From: Trifolium pratense | Lineage: Eukaryota > Streptophyta > Magnoliopsida > Fabales > Fabaceae | Assembly (NCBI RefSeq): GCF_020283565.1 | Contig: NC_060061.1 | Location: 24,031,362-24,095,361, forward strand | DNA length: 64,000 bases | Direction: 5' to 3' | Part shown: positions 48,740 to 60,610 of the stretch, one piece after another | How positions within the stretch are numbered: the stretch's first letter is position 1 | Layout: every line of letters starts with the position of its first letter | Notes under the pieces: generated by a model | The model's input: only the letters and a program-made list of their open reading frames with translations | The model's database searches: none | What the model was told of the DNA's origin: nothing | Made by a program: the position numbers and the translations under genes

Positions 48740-49984
48740 TTCAAGGGCAGATCTGCTGAATTGGTGCATTCAAAATTTTATCATCTATTAGTTAGCTTAT
48801 ATACCTTATCATCTATGATGTGGTCTATGCATATATGATGTGTCAATATTTATTAGGCCACCATAAATATTCATGCATGCAAAAATTTGATCAATAAATT
48901 TTGTTAATAGTGGGTGTAAGTTGTGTTTTTTTTTTTGTTACAGGGTGTAAGTTGTGTGAATATGATGACAAGTTAAAAATAATTAGATTCACTATTTAAT
49001 GCTAATAGCCTTTAGATTTAGACTCTCATTGTCTTCTTTTGTTGTCAGTATACTACTACACTTATCCCTTTAGTAACGGTCACGTGTATAGTTATTAGTT
49101 TCATTTGTTATTGAAATACATGACTATATTCATATTTAATAATTCATGAGAATAGGAGAACATCAATCGATTGTGAATTATTTAATATTCAAAATTGATT
49201 TTTTAATTTAAATTAATAATATATTAATTTTTTAAATTTTCTTTAATTAATATTCATAACATTTAAATTTCTAAATTATAAATAAAATTCTTAATCTCAG
49301 GTTAAGTTCAAAACTAAATTATCAATTATCAGTATATAAGTTTGATCTCTAATTTAAATAGTACTTTGTTTATTTTCGTATCTACTAACTAAATTTCATA
49401 TTACTAGAGACATTTTTCCTTAAAAATTGGAGGGATAAACTTTTTATTCCAAATAATTGACAATTTCGATGACTATATAGTAGAGTTTGTTATTAGTTTT
49501 ATGGTCAAAATAATATGCAACTTACATTTTTTTATTTTTTTTAATTTTTATAAATTTATAACTTACATTTTTTTATATCCACCCACATATATGTTTCTTG
49601 TTCAAATTCTACCCATAATACATAAACGAAACAATTCTAATAATATGATTATGAGATACATCATTATTTTAGTTGGTCCATAGCACAAAACATTTTAGGG
49701 TGACACTGATGATGAATGTTTAGATTATAAGCTAATGGTCCAATTTTTAATATATTTTAACTTTATGATAAGTTAAAACTATATATTATTTTAATTTAAT
49801 ATGAGATAAACTCTTCAAATTTACGAGCCCGAATTTATAATTTAATTTTATCTGAACAAAACAAATTGAAGAAAAAACTTGATCTAGCAACTTTGATATC
49901 ACATCATCAAGTTCTCAACTTTTTTATTCAACATCATCAACAAATTATCTCATTTATGTGTATATCTCTAATAGAACACTTCGC
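48740..49984. other. Intergenic, AT-rich
   Basis: No gene, RNA or mobile element could be recognised. The reading frame at 49501-49683 has low-complexity composition and no family resemblance. Confidence 0.5.
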
Positions 49985-50292
49985 GTGTGTTTGGTTCTGC
50001 GGCGGAGAGAATTGATTTTGGCAGAATTGATTCTGTAAAATTGATTCTGGCAAAAATTGATTTTAAGCTGAAGTGGTTTATGTTTGGATATATTCATGAA
50101 AAAGTGAGTTGAACAAAAAATTTGAGTGTAAAAATCAATTATAGAATCAGAAGCTACGATTTCTAGCTTCAAGTAGAATCAATTCTGGAGGCAGAATCAA
50201 TTCTACTTTTGAGAAACCAAACAAGTCAGAATCAATTCTACACGTCCAGAATCAATTCTAGATGCTCCAGAATTGAAACCAAACATACACTT
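49985..50292. mobile_element. Foldback MITE built of AGAATTGATTCTG repeats
   Basis: The left half holds four copies of AATTGATT(C/T)TG and the right half five copies of its inverse CAGAATCAATTCT. The outer ends are GTGTGTTTGGTT and AACCAAACATACAC. Non-coding; about 300 bp. Confidence 0.7.
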
Positions 50293-50521
50293 CATCTCAG
50301 TTGTCACATAAACCACATATTTGTTACATTATCAAAATTCATGCTCAAAAGCATAGATATAGATGAAGAAAAAGTCGATATTAGACTTTAATATATTAAT
50401 AAATATAGAGTAATTACATATGAATGAAAGGTAGATGGACAATAAGCCGAGCGGCAAACTTTTTGAATAGCAAAATCAATTCTCTTAAAAACAACATTCA
50501 TAGCTCGGAAACACAACATTG

Positions 50522-50815
50522 TTATTCATAACTTTTTGAGCTCTTTGCAGAAGACTCATTCACAGCCTTTGGTGCGAGGAAGCCAAAAGTGTCAAATGCA
50601 AATGGTATGAAAGCATGTTGATTGTCAGAACATGTTTTCTTATGATTGGTCACTTTACTTGAAGCAGCTTTAAGGGCTATCTGTCCCATAGTAAAAGTTT
50701 CAGCTTTCAATCCAACAAGTGACAAAACTTCAGTCAAATTCACACATGCATGTTTTCCGCCTACCAACCCATACACCATAACATCTGTCGATCTGAAAAT
50801 TAATTATCTTTATTA
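50522..50815 (-). pseudogene. Transposon-associated protein fragment
   Basis: An 85-residue frame contains VYGLVGGKHACVNLTEVLSL, KAASSKVTNHKKTCSDNQHA and FIPFAFDTFGFLAP. This is remembered as a common C-terminal block in repeat-encoded plant proteins, but the element type could not be named. There is no upstream partner domain, so it is treated as a remnant. Confidence 0.4.
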
Positions 50816-51957
50816 TGAGTTAGTCAAAAAGTTCACAACACCTTTTTTTTAAGAACAAGACTTTTTTGTTAATTGTTATTTGATTTAGTTCTTTTATTTT
50901 TTGGTACAAGTTTTTATTCTTTTTACTGTTCACGTCGGTCGGTGGTTATAACTTATAAATTATAACCTGGGAGCCAACGCGTTTTTACTTGCTATTTATA
51001 ATTGGTGACAACTTGCCTACCCATTTCATGAAATTGGGCTGGACAACCCATCCTAAGTGTTTTAAATATAGTGGTTGATCAAAATGTCATTTAAAATACT
51101 GTTAGTTTTTAATTGTGGTAATATAATTTTTCATAATTATAGATTCACCCCATATGTAATTAAGAAACGAAGGTTCCCAATGCACTTAATTCCCTTTCTT
51201 TTGTTTTTTGTTTTTTGTATGACAGACTTAGTTCCCCAATGTTCCAAATTCCAATCACAACCTGCAATGCAATTGTTAGAGTATTTGTAAGGGTTTTCTT
51301 AAAAAAAAATATCTTCACTATTTTAATAACCTTGCTTTCAAAAACTAATGGGTTTTCCGTAAAAAAAAAAAAAAAAAAAAAACTAATGGTTTTTTTAAAG
51401 GGTCGAAAACTAATGGTTTTTTTTTTTGGAGCATGGTTGATTTGTATATAAATTTATTTATCTTTGCTATTTTTTAATTTTCATAAATCTCCTCCAAATT
51501 CTTTAAAAAAGAAAAAAACTCCAAAATAACTAATATAATGACTTTTATTTTTATAAAAAAATTTAAATCAGTTTTTTATCCCTACAATTATAGTAAATTT
51601 TAATATTAGATGTTTCATTTCAATGACAAACATTAATTCCATGGTTTTTTAATATATATTTATTAACACCAATGTAATAAAATTCAAACCAGACCGGCCG
51701 ATTATTTTCTATGATTTTTTTTTACTATATTTTGTATAATTTTTTTTTTTATTTTTATGCATAGATTATTATTTTGCTCATATTTTTATACATATATTAT
51801 TAATGGAGTAAAATCACAATGAAAGACATAAAATTTGAAATATTATTAAAATTGATAAGGACAAATTAATTAATTGATAAGGACTTAAAATTTCAAAGAG
51901 AAAAAAAGTTTAATTACGCAACATTTAAATTATGTCTTTGTAGTGAGTGTCGCATAC

Positions 51958-53560
51958 CTGTAGAAGTGTCGCATACCCTGCAAGGGCCTTTGTAGTAAAC
52001 ATGGATGCATCGTTCAAGTTATCGTAAACAAACCAATGCAGCACTGGGCCAAGAAAATGTATGACATGCAGACAAATCTCTAAACATAACAAGCCATTTG
52101 GCATCCACACGTGTGTAACTCTTGTCAGTCAGAATGGTACATCCAACCAACATCAACATCCATGCCCTGGTTGCGCTGTCATATCTCCTGTACAAATTGG
52201 CATTCCTCATATAACTCTCATATAGCCACTGCTGTGAAAAATAACCACCCCTCTGCGTTGCAGTCTCTCGCAATGCAAACTGATACTCCTCCCCTAACAA
52301 CTCAACTGCAAGTGCCGCAGCTTGTTCCTGAGTAACTGATAGAAGAGTATAAAAGTGACCCCTAACAGGCAGATGCAAAAGACATGTCACATCGTCCAGA
52401 GTAATAGTCATCTCGCCGATCGGCATGTGAAATGACGATGTCTCAGGATGCCTCCTCTCAACAAATGCGGATAGAAGTTGTGGATCAGTAAGTTTCAAGC
52501 TAGTCCGCTCAAGCCAGCACAACCCCGAAATATTCAACCACCCTTGAATAATTTCAGGATGGTGATCAGGAACCCTGTCAGCTACATTTTTTCCTAAAGA
52601 TGCTATTCGTAGCTCAATTTTGTCACCTACGACACGTTCCTACATATAATTAAAAAAATGCATTGTGAATAATAAATTAGACCGGATAATTGGATGCATA
52701 CCATAAGACATTGAAAATGAACTATAATAATATTTCAACATTAAATTTGTATTCAAAATAAGGATTTAACAGTTGTAACGAGAGTATAAACAAAACAAAT
52801 TTAAAAAAAATTGATCAATATAACTTAACAAATAATAACAATACAAACAAAGTGGACTGGGCAATGGGCTTAGAAGCAAATTCAACAAGCCCAATTAATA
52901 TAAGAAAGAATATTAGGCCCAAATCCAAAAAAGCCCTAAACGTCACTTTAGGCGACTCAAGACCAAGGCGTGACCAACGACAACATGACAACGCCCAGAA
53001 GTGAATTCCGCATTATTATAAAATATCTTCTTCTTCCCCGTGTTAGCAACTGACTTGGGAAGGAAGGAACCAACTTCCCACAACCGCCATAGCTTGGAGA
53101 CCAAGGTTTTCATCCCTATTTTCACGCTATACCACCGAAGAAGATGCTAAAGACCGGATTCTCCGGAACCTTTGCTTGGAGAAGAAGACTAGATGCTCTA
53201 TAAATAGCTTCCTACTTTCATTTGTAAAGGGATCCTTTTTCTGACTTATAAAACTCCCAGGGTTGTTGGGATTGAACCAAGTGTAATCACACCATTTAAT
53301 CAATAATACAATCCCCTTTGAGTTTTTACCAGAACACAAAGTATTACTTGACCAAACCATACATAACGAGCAACATGCTGCTCGTATCGAGTCAAAAGAC
53401 TCGTATCGATCGGCCCTCCAGGCCAACCCTGCTGCACAGCCTGCTGCTCAAGCATTGCCGGCAAAGGCTCATCGTGTTCCGGCTCCCCCTGATGTTGTCG
53501 AGACTCTCCACATCCTCTGTTATGCCTAATTCTACCGTCTGATCCTTTGGTGCGCACCAC
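51958..53560 (-). pseudogene. Plant mobile domain (PMD/MAIN-like) gene, frameshifted
   Basis: Exon 1 (53560-53348) encodes MVRTKGS, EPEHDEPLPA, GWPGGPIDTSLLTRYEQHVA and ends at FGQ. Exon 2 (52639 to about 51958) begins ERVVGDKIELRIASLGK and continues with LCWLERTSL, FHMPIGEMTITLDDVTCLL and WMLMLVGCTIL. Both junctions are in phase 0. Near 52023-52039 the frame breaks by one base: the expected YDNLNDASM block follows in another frame. The PMD family is linked to transposons and to MAIN-type silencing factors. The intron (52640-53347) carries an LTR-like insertion. A sequencing error is an alternative to a true mutation. Confidence 0.75.
52850..53315 (+). mobile_element. Probable solo LTR inside the PMD intron
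   Basis: The sequence has LTR-like parts in order: GGGCTTAGAAG...GGCCC near the left, CTATAAATAGC (TATA box) at 53198-53208, then TTTCATTTGTAAAGGGATC and CAATAATACA at the right. No coding interior. Ends and target duplication could not be fixed. Confidence 0.45.
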
Positions 53561-53588
53561 TGGAAAAAAAATTAAAAAAAATCACTGT

Positions 53589-53816
53589 GAACCGGTACGC
53601 TTTGAAAAAAGTGTACCAATATGTAAATTTAATCAAAACCGTTGAAAGCATACCGGTACACTTGAAAGCAAGTGTACCGGTATGAATATTCATACCGGAA
53701 CACTTTTTTTAAGTGTATCGGTGAACAAATCGAACCGGCACACTTCAAAAAAGTGTACCGGTATGTAAAATTACACTTACTTTTCCTAAAACGTCAAACT
53801 CACACCGGAACACTTT
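53589..53816. repeat. Array of hairpins with CCGGTACACTT arms
   Basis: Four successive inverted repeats at 53591-53623, 53649-53684, 53691-53723 and 53732-53765, plus a half copy at 53801-53816. The best has perfect 15-bp arms (CATACCGGTACACTT / AAGTGTACCGGTATG) around a 6-bp loop. The array starts about 30 bp upstream of the PMD start codon. Confidence 0.85.
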
Positions 53817-54456
53817 GTTTGATCAGGGTAGAGAATGATTTTTTTTTTTTCAATTTTACATTATATATGAGGGCATATTTATAATTTCAAATTTGGTTGT
53901 TGGGGTAGAATGAAGATTGTTGGGGTAGAAAAAAAAATTCAAAAAAAAAAAGAGTTTTTACATTCAGCCCAACCCACTTAATTTTGGTCGGACCCGATAA
54001 CAGATTTGACTAAAATTAGTTCAACCGAACTGCATACACCTCTGCTTAAGTTTAATCTCCCAATACTAATATTTTACACGCACAATAAAAAAACTTTTAA
54101 ATAGTAATTTGAGCATCAAATAGTTTCAGTTCCATCCTGATCGCAGTTGTGGGGACCTGAATAACTCAATTTGATAGTTTTAAATTATTTAATGAATCTA
54201 AAAAATAATTTTTTTTACTTATAATAGTAACTGAAGGATTATACATGGATTTAATGAATTTAAAGATAATATTTTTTTATAAATAAATAATATTAATTAT
54301 AGTATCTATTTACCGCTAAAGTTATTAATTTATCGTTATTGCTTTTAACCACTTTGCAAGTTTTATATCCTTTATCGTAATTTCACTTATATATATAATA
54401 TAGAAAGATGATATGCTGATGTACCAAAAAAAATGATACGCTTAAAAATAGGAACA
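53817..54456. other. Intergenic; second copy of the dispersed repeat at its end
   Basis: The first 500 bp hold nothing recognised. 54350-54456 matches 38325-38460 (TGCAAGTTTTATATCCTT, ATAGAAAGATGATATGCT, TTAAAAATAGGAACAAA), with a short insertion after GATATGCT. Confidence 0.6.
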
Positions 54457-54468
54457 AATAATAATTTA

Positions 54469-54639
54469 ACCAATAGTTAGTTGGTTCAACGGTGATTGAC
54501 ATGAACTTGGTAGAGAGGATCACGTTTCGATCCCCCGCAGCTGTGATCGGGAGGGGCTGGAACCTACTGATGACAAAACTGATCCCAAACCAAATTAGAT
54601 GGGTCAGTGGACCGAATACTAGTGATAAAGATTAAAAAA
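54469..54639 (+). mobile_element. tRNA-derived SINE with 12-bp target duplication
   Basis: Box A-like TTAGTTGGTTCAACGG and box B-like CGTTTCGATCCCC head a 171-bp body that ends in an A run. The 12-mer AATAATAATTTA is repeated at 54457-54468 and 54640-54651. A different family from the GAACTTAGCTCAG SINEs in this window. It landed in the second copy of the dispersed repeat. Confidence 0.9.
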
Positions 54640-54651
54640 AATAATAATTTA

Positions 54652-55435
54652 GTAAAAAAATGAGAGGATCCGTAAAAAAATAAAATAATAATGAGAGGTG
54701 AAGAGTACTGTAGGGGACTGATGATCTGCTCATGCTGTGCTAAAACTTATAAAAAAAAAGCTTATAAAAAAAAATTGTGCTATGCAAAAATAACGTTGGG
54801 AGATTAAGTACTTTGGAAATATGAAATTTTTTGTTAATCAAAAAATTGAGCATTAATGTAAGAGGGGTTAAAATACAATTACATAAAAGTATGTTACTAA
54901 TATTAAGAATTACACATTTTTTATAGTTTTGACAAGTCAGATGGGCTGCTCTACCCAATTCATTGCAATGGGTAGTTAAGAATTTGCCTTTATAATTTAT
55001 AATTAGTTCTCTTCTTTTTATTCTTTGAATGAATGATTTCGTGTCTGGGGTCATAATCTGCTTGCTTTTCCGTTTTCTTCTAATTGAGAATGGAAAACGT
55101 GATCAATTTCAAGTCACCATTTTTTATACTATAATATATTGACCGTATGGAGATTCATGTATTCAAATGTAACCAAGGCTCGTAGAAAGAAATATATACA
55201 AAGACTTTATTTATTTTTTTTACAATATTATACAACGACTTTATTATTCTTTTATTATAAAGAAAAATATTATTGGAATTGGAACTAAAAGTACAACACG
55301 AAAGATAATGTTTAGAACACCTTTTTCATTCATGAGAAATTTTTAGAACACCTTTTTATAGAAATAACAATATTTTGATGTTACATTTTCGTTTCAAAAA
55401 AAAAATCCAAGAACATTTTTATTCTTTGGGTCAGG
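54652..55435. other. Intergenic, AT-rich
   Basis: No gene or mobile element recognised. The reading frame at 54740-55054 (minus) has low-complexity composition and is probably chance. Confidence 0.45.
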
Positions 55436-55562
55436 TAGCGTTTTGACTGCAAATTCCACCTTTAAGGTGGATATGTGGAGTGTCCAACGTTCGAATTCTG
55501 GTTGGCCCCTGCATATAAAATGCTGATATCTCTACCAATTGAGTTAAGTTCACATGACTCCA
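55436..55562 (-). mobile_element. tRNA-derived SINE
   Basis: On the minus strand it reads GTGAACTTAACTCAATTGGTAG (box A region), AGAATTCGAACGTTGG (box B region) and CCACCTTAAAGGTGGAATTT (tail). Same family as 12334, 12698 and 29195. No duplication was identified. Confidence 0.8.
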
Positions 55563-56135
55563 AAAACATTTCTCTATTATAAAAATGTTGGGGAATCCAT
55601 ATAGCGCAAATAGCAATAATGAATAATTTCTCATATATATCCAACATTTTTTTCCCCACTCATAGATTATGTGACATTTAATCGCACATACTTAAAATCC
55701 AACAATATTGAGTTTCACACCTCATATATATGATGCAATACATACACTTTCGCTCCCTCACCAAATCGTACCAAGGAGGGTGAGATTGTTGAATTTCAAG
55801 TATGAGCAATTAAGTTTAACATCATTTACGAATTAAAAAAATGTTGAATATATAAAAGAGATAAGTCATATTACATATGGTATTCCCCTCTCTTGTAATC
55901 CTTACTCTATTAATCCACAATTCATTCAACTAAAAAAGTTGTAATTTCAACAAACAATAAGCTTGAATCCAAAACCAATTTTGTTATGATACACATGCAA
56001 TATTCACCTTTGATTTGTTAATCAATGGTGGATAATACTCATTTTACACACTTTAGTGTGTGGATCCCTTTTATGGACTGAATCTATTTGACACACTGGG
56101 TTTGATGCATGTTATGTTTGCACTCATCATTGGAC
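55563..56135. other. Intergenic, AT-rich
   Basis: Nothing recognised apart from short A/T runs. Confidence 0.45.
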
Positions 56136-56331
56136 CTGGATTGGATGCAGTCAGCACCCATGACTACATGCAGTCAGTTAGATCATTATCGTCTGATCAA
56201 AATCAGACAGTTAATATTTTAGTATCAAAATTATTATATTTAAAAAATTCAGGATTGTAGTAAATTCTGAGCTGTCTGATTTTGATCAGACAGATGACAG
56301 ATCATGACTGCAGCTTGACTGCACCAAAACC
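56136..56331. mobile_element. Foldback MITE with a GTCTGATCAAAATCAGAC hairpin
   Basis: Ends TTGGATGCAGTCA and TTGGTGCAGTCAAGC (right, reversed). Inside, GTCTGATCAAAATCAGAC and CTGTCTGATTTTGATCAGAC are arranged as arms around an AT-rich centre. A diverged relative is near 35110-35295. Downstream of the DWF1 stop codon. Confidence 0.65.
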
Positions 56332-56723
56332 AAATTCACTTAATCCATTTCCCTCATTATGTGCTAAGGTTCAACTGTGCATGTTTGGTTGAAACCACCA
56401 GTGCATCTATAAAAGTTCCTTTGTGGCAAAGTTCGTTTGGAACCAAACCAAACCAAAAACTACATTGATCAAAACGTAGAGACATGCATTGTATTTTATT
56501 TAAGGAAAATAATTTCTCTCGTAGACATAGCCATATCAGTCACAAACAGTTAAAATCATCAAGTTAGGTCCACATAATTAATAAAAAGACATTGGAAACT
56601 CAAAAACAGAATCAGCAACTAAGCCGATCTGAAGCTAAAGATCCGAAAATTCAAAGATAAAGACAAGTTCAGAGACAACAAGGTGCAACAAATTCTACCA
56701 TCAGGAAGAATCAGAATTCCAAG

Positions 56724-59181
56724 TTAGTCTGCTGGTTGATCAACTTCTGCATATGCAGTCTCAAGGTGCGCTTGCTCAGCTTCGCGCACCTCCTTCTCGG
56801 TTTTCCTGCCCTTCTTTGATTTGTAGTACACGCTCATAAAAGTCCCAACAGCTCCATACTTCCTCCTACACTCCTCATACAGACCAGCATCGAACATTCT
56901 CCAGAAGTTTTTCTCATTCAGCTCAGAGACAGCATACTGAGGCTGAAAACAATGATTTTCAATCATCCAGCTCTCCATTTTACGCACTGCTTCTGCACCA
57001 TCAAACACCTCACCCCTTAATACAGGACCAGGAGCATAGTAAACTCCAACATCTGTAAACATTTGAGCATACTGTGTGTCTCCCTGCCTGCGTTGCAACT
57101 CGAAGCCTGCTTCTGGGTAAATCATAGTTTTGACTGGCAGCTTGAACAGTCTGTGTGGACAGAGCCACAGGGGGTAGATCTGTATTGAAAATCAAAATCA
57201 ATAACATAACAAAGAAACATATGATAGCAGTAATTCAATCATACAAGAAAACTGAATTCTTAAGACAACTTCCCCACATATCAGCTCGAATTGATATAAA
57301 ATAGAACAATGTTTTCAAAAAATTAGCATTACTTAGACAATACCGAGACAAACTAGGCCATGTTTACTTTACGAAAACATTTTTTATTTTCTAAAATCCG
57401 TGTAAAGTTTACTCAATCCGTGTTAAGTTTACTTAAGAATAAGAGATAATGAACTCTTGAAGTGAACAATTGTTTGCATTTTTTGGAAACAAAGAAAATG
57501 CAAAATAATTATTTTCAGAAATGCACCGTCTCTAGCTAACATTTCATCTTCTCTCCATCACAGTGGTTCACTTCAAGACTCTCACATATTCTTATTAGCA
57601 AGTTAAAATGAAAATATATTTTAGGAAATAAAAATCGAAAATGTTTTCACAAAGTAAATGGGGTCTTGGTAATACAAGTTTTTTGGAGAAGCAGTAAACT
57701 TGAAAGGTGGAAAACACAAGTTGAGGAAACCAATTGCTACGTATCATATCATAATAGACAAAGGAAATGGGCTTTGTTTATGAAACAACCAATTGAAAGC
57801 TCATCCCCAACTTTAGTTTCTTATGATTGAAACTATAATTTTAAATGATTTACCGCCTTACCCTGAATGAAACATAGTCTGAAAAAATAAACTGAGTAAA
57901 ATATTATGAAGGTTTGTAAATGGAAAAGTATACCTCCATTTCACGGTCAACCCATTCTAGTGCATCTCCCACCTTGTACAAAGGAACAAGCATATCCTGG
58001 ATAACATGCATCTCATGATAATAGTTCCTAATAGCTTCACCTTGAGTTGCCTTGAGAAGAGAAACCTTGGGGGGCATCAACCAGCCAAAAAGAAACCTAA
58101 ACCAAAATTGATCACCAAATGGGAGAATAAGCTTTCCCTCCCAATACAAACACCTTGTGTGCCTGTGATAATATTCTCTGGTGGGAATGTATTCTACAAA
58201 CAGTCCTTTCTTGAGTGCTGTCTCTGCATGTTGATAGAACCACGTTTTGTACCACCACCCTACACTGTTAATCTTATTCCCCTTCTTCTTGGCCTCTTCT
58301 TTTGAAGCATACCTCCCCGTCATGCACACAGCTTGTGTTGGAGAGTAAATCATAGTTTCAACGAAGTCGGGAACCTTCTCATCATTATCCTGGTCCCCAT
58401 CTCTAGGACAAAAAGAATCAGAATATGCCTGTGCAATATCTTTCAGGTTACCAACAACTGGTTTATAGGTTAACTTCATGTACTCCTTAATGGGTATAAG
58501 CTTGACCTCGGCAGCAACAAGAAGCCCGAGTGTTCCCTGAGACCACGGAATAGCATAATATAGATCAGAGTACTCATTGTCCTTGGTGGCTTTAACAAGA
58601 GTTCCATCTGCTAAAATAATTTCAAAGGCTACAACAGTATCGGAAAAGAGGCCATATTTGTGGGAACTTCCTTCAATCCCATAACCATTTATGAGGCCAC
58701 CAACAGTAAGATCATCGAGCTCAGCAACCACAGCAAGTGCAAGATTCATAGGCACAGTCACCCTGGTGATCTGCCCCATGTTAACAAGGGGCTCTACTCT
58801 AGCAATCATTCGATCTTGGTCAATCTCAAGTATGTTCCTAAAATCAGAAAGATCAACCTCAAAATGACGGGCCCTCTTATAGTCGACATTTCTCATCCCA
58901 ACAGCGACCCACGGCTTACGAGCAGTGCAAACAAGACCATCCTTTGAGGGATTCCTCTGTTTGAGACGCTTGACGACCTTCTCGACATTCTCATCGTGTT
59001 CCTTCTGTCGCGTCTTGAAGGACTTCCATTCAGATCTCACATCCCCAAGGTATGTTAGGAAATAAAGTGTGAAGGAAATGGGAAGAACCACAAAAATAAC
59101 AAGGATCCATCGAAACTGAACAAAGTAGTCAACCCAAATCTTCTTCCTCTTTGGGCGCAGGGGAGCCTCAAGATCCGACAT
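56724..59181 (-). CDS. DWF1: Delta(24)-sterol reductase DWF1/DIMINUTO
   Basis: FAD-dependent enzyme of the endoplasmic reticulum that isomerises and reduces the C-24(28) side-chain bond of 24-methylenecholesterol to give campesterol, the brassinosteroid precursor. Exon 1 is 59181-57934 and exon 2 is 57179-56724, joined in phase 0: 567 aa, close to the 561 aa of the Arabidopsis protein. A membrane anchor is at residues 25-45 (WILVIFVVLPISFTLYFLTYL region). A PCMH-type FAD domain spans roughly 100-235, with LAVVAELDDLTVGGLINGYG and EGSSHKYGLFSDTV. The segment EVKLIPIKEYMKLTYKPV lies where a calmodulin-binding site is described in Arabidopsis DWF1. The C-terminal half is well conserved (FWRMF, FMSVYYKSKKGRKTEKEV). 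The pea LKB gene is the same enzyme. No frameshift or missing segment was noticed. Confidence 0.97.
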
Positions 59182-60235
59182 TGCTAACGCTCGTCTCTTA
59201 CTGCAACAAAGAAAAACAAATGTAACTCCTTTGAAATTTCACAATCACAGCTCTAATAAAAGTTAATTATTCACACTAGTGGTCCAAGTTGTTGAAATTG
59301 CATGTTCTCACTGACACAACAGCTTTTTTTTTAAAGCTTGGCTATACACATTTCAAAAAGAACCAATACAAGCAAAAAGTGATCTTTTTGACTAAGCATA
59401 TGTTTGGATCTGCAATGGATTCTTTTAAAATTACAGTGAAATACCAACTTCACACAGAAGCTTAGTTTTGTAGCTTAACTAAAATCACAGCAGGAGCTGA
59501 ACTAATCACGTGTTTAGAGCTTCAAACACTAAATCAAACACATACTAAACAAGCAAAAAGTGAATTAAATCGAATTTACTAAGCAAGCTACTACTTCATT
59601 ATAACAGCCAACTATCTACCAAACTTTGTGCACACAAATTAAATGATAATCCAAACGCACGTTTGAAATAATCGCTTAATTACTTACTACTTACTACTAT
59701 TACTACAACTACCGATTTCAGATTTAAAAAAACAGAGATGATTGCATGTACATGAAACAAACAGCAAAAAAAATAAAAACAAATAATAGAAATAAAAATG
59801 AAGCAGATATAAACTAAGATCTGAAACAAACATGGAAAAAAAAAACAAGTTTACTCACATTGACTAGAAAAAAAGGTAAAAGTACGGTTTGTCCGTAAGA
59901 TGTTCGATAAAAAAGACAGAGAAAGAAAAAGCGAAGCAGCGAATCTAGTAAAATTTTAGGAGTAGCTTTTAGGAATGAATTTAGAAGTAGTTTGGTGGTA
60001 AAGTGGTGTAACCAAATGAAGCAAATACAGTTGAGAAATGAATGAATGGTAGTAAAAGTTGAAGCAAGGATCGAGATAGTCAAAATGCACGTTTTCTGAT
60101 GAGTTAGAGAAAGTGAAGAAACAATTATCAGAGAGAGAAAGAGAATACCTGAGAGAGAGAGAGAGAGAGAGAGAGAGTGAGGATGAAAGAGTGAAGACGG
60201 GTTCTAGAGTGGGGATTATATTTAAACTAAAAAAT
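59182..60235 (-). promoter_or_regulatory. DWF1 5' leader with intron, and core promoter
   Basis: An acceptor (TTGTTGCAG) lies 19 bp upstream of the ATG, leaving leader exon 59200-59182. A matching donor (CAG|GTATTC) at 60148 ends a CT-rich leader exon with a (GA)n tract at 60152-60177. The predicted leader intron is 59201-60148 (948 bp). A TATA-like TAAATATAATC on the minus strand lies at about 60214-60225. The 5' end is inferred, not mapped. Confidence 0.65.
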
Positions 60236-60610
60236 AATGGAGTGAGTTGTATTTTGATGCCTTTTTTGTCTTATTGCGACTGAATTAAACAAAAAAGGTA
60301 AATGCTGAGTTGTAAAATAGTTTATCTTCTTCCCCGAATAACACCATGTACAATGGTCTCTCAACACCAAAACTTTTCTTCCACATAATTATTTAACACT
60401 TATTCAATTTTTACCCTCTCCAATAATTTTTTCATTCAACACTCTACCCCACCATTTTCTCTACCCCACCACTTTTTATTTCATATTCTTATTTAAATTT
60501 ATATTTTTGTTTTTATGATTACATAAAATTACAATTATCGATTAAAATAATTAACACTTAACGATTTATTTTTTAGTTTTTTGTAATAAAAACAAAATTT
60601 ATTTAATGAA
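60236..60610. other. Intergenic upstream of DWF1
   Basis: Contains repeated CTCTACCCCACCA(C/T)TTT-type phrases (60440-60480), of the sort found in legume repeats. No gene seen. Confidence 0.4.

Noticed and set aside
53589..53816. CRISPR-like regularly spaced repeats
   Set aside because: The repeats are palindromic with unequal spacing and lie in a plant nuclear genome without cas genes.
58006..58947. Plus-strand ORFs opposite DWF1
   Set aside because: Antisense shadows of the highly conserved DWF1 exon 1.
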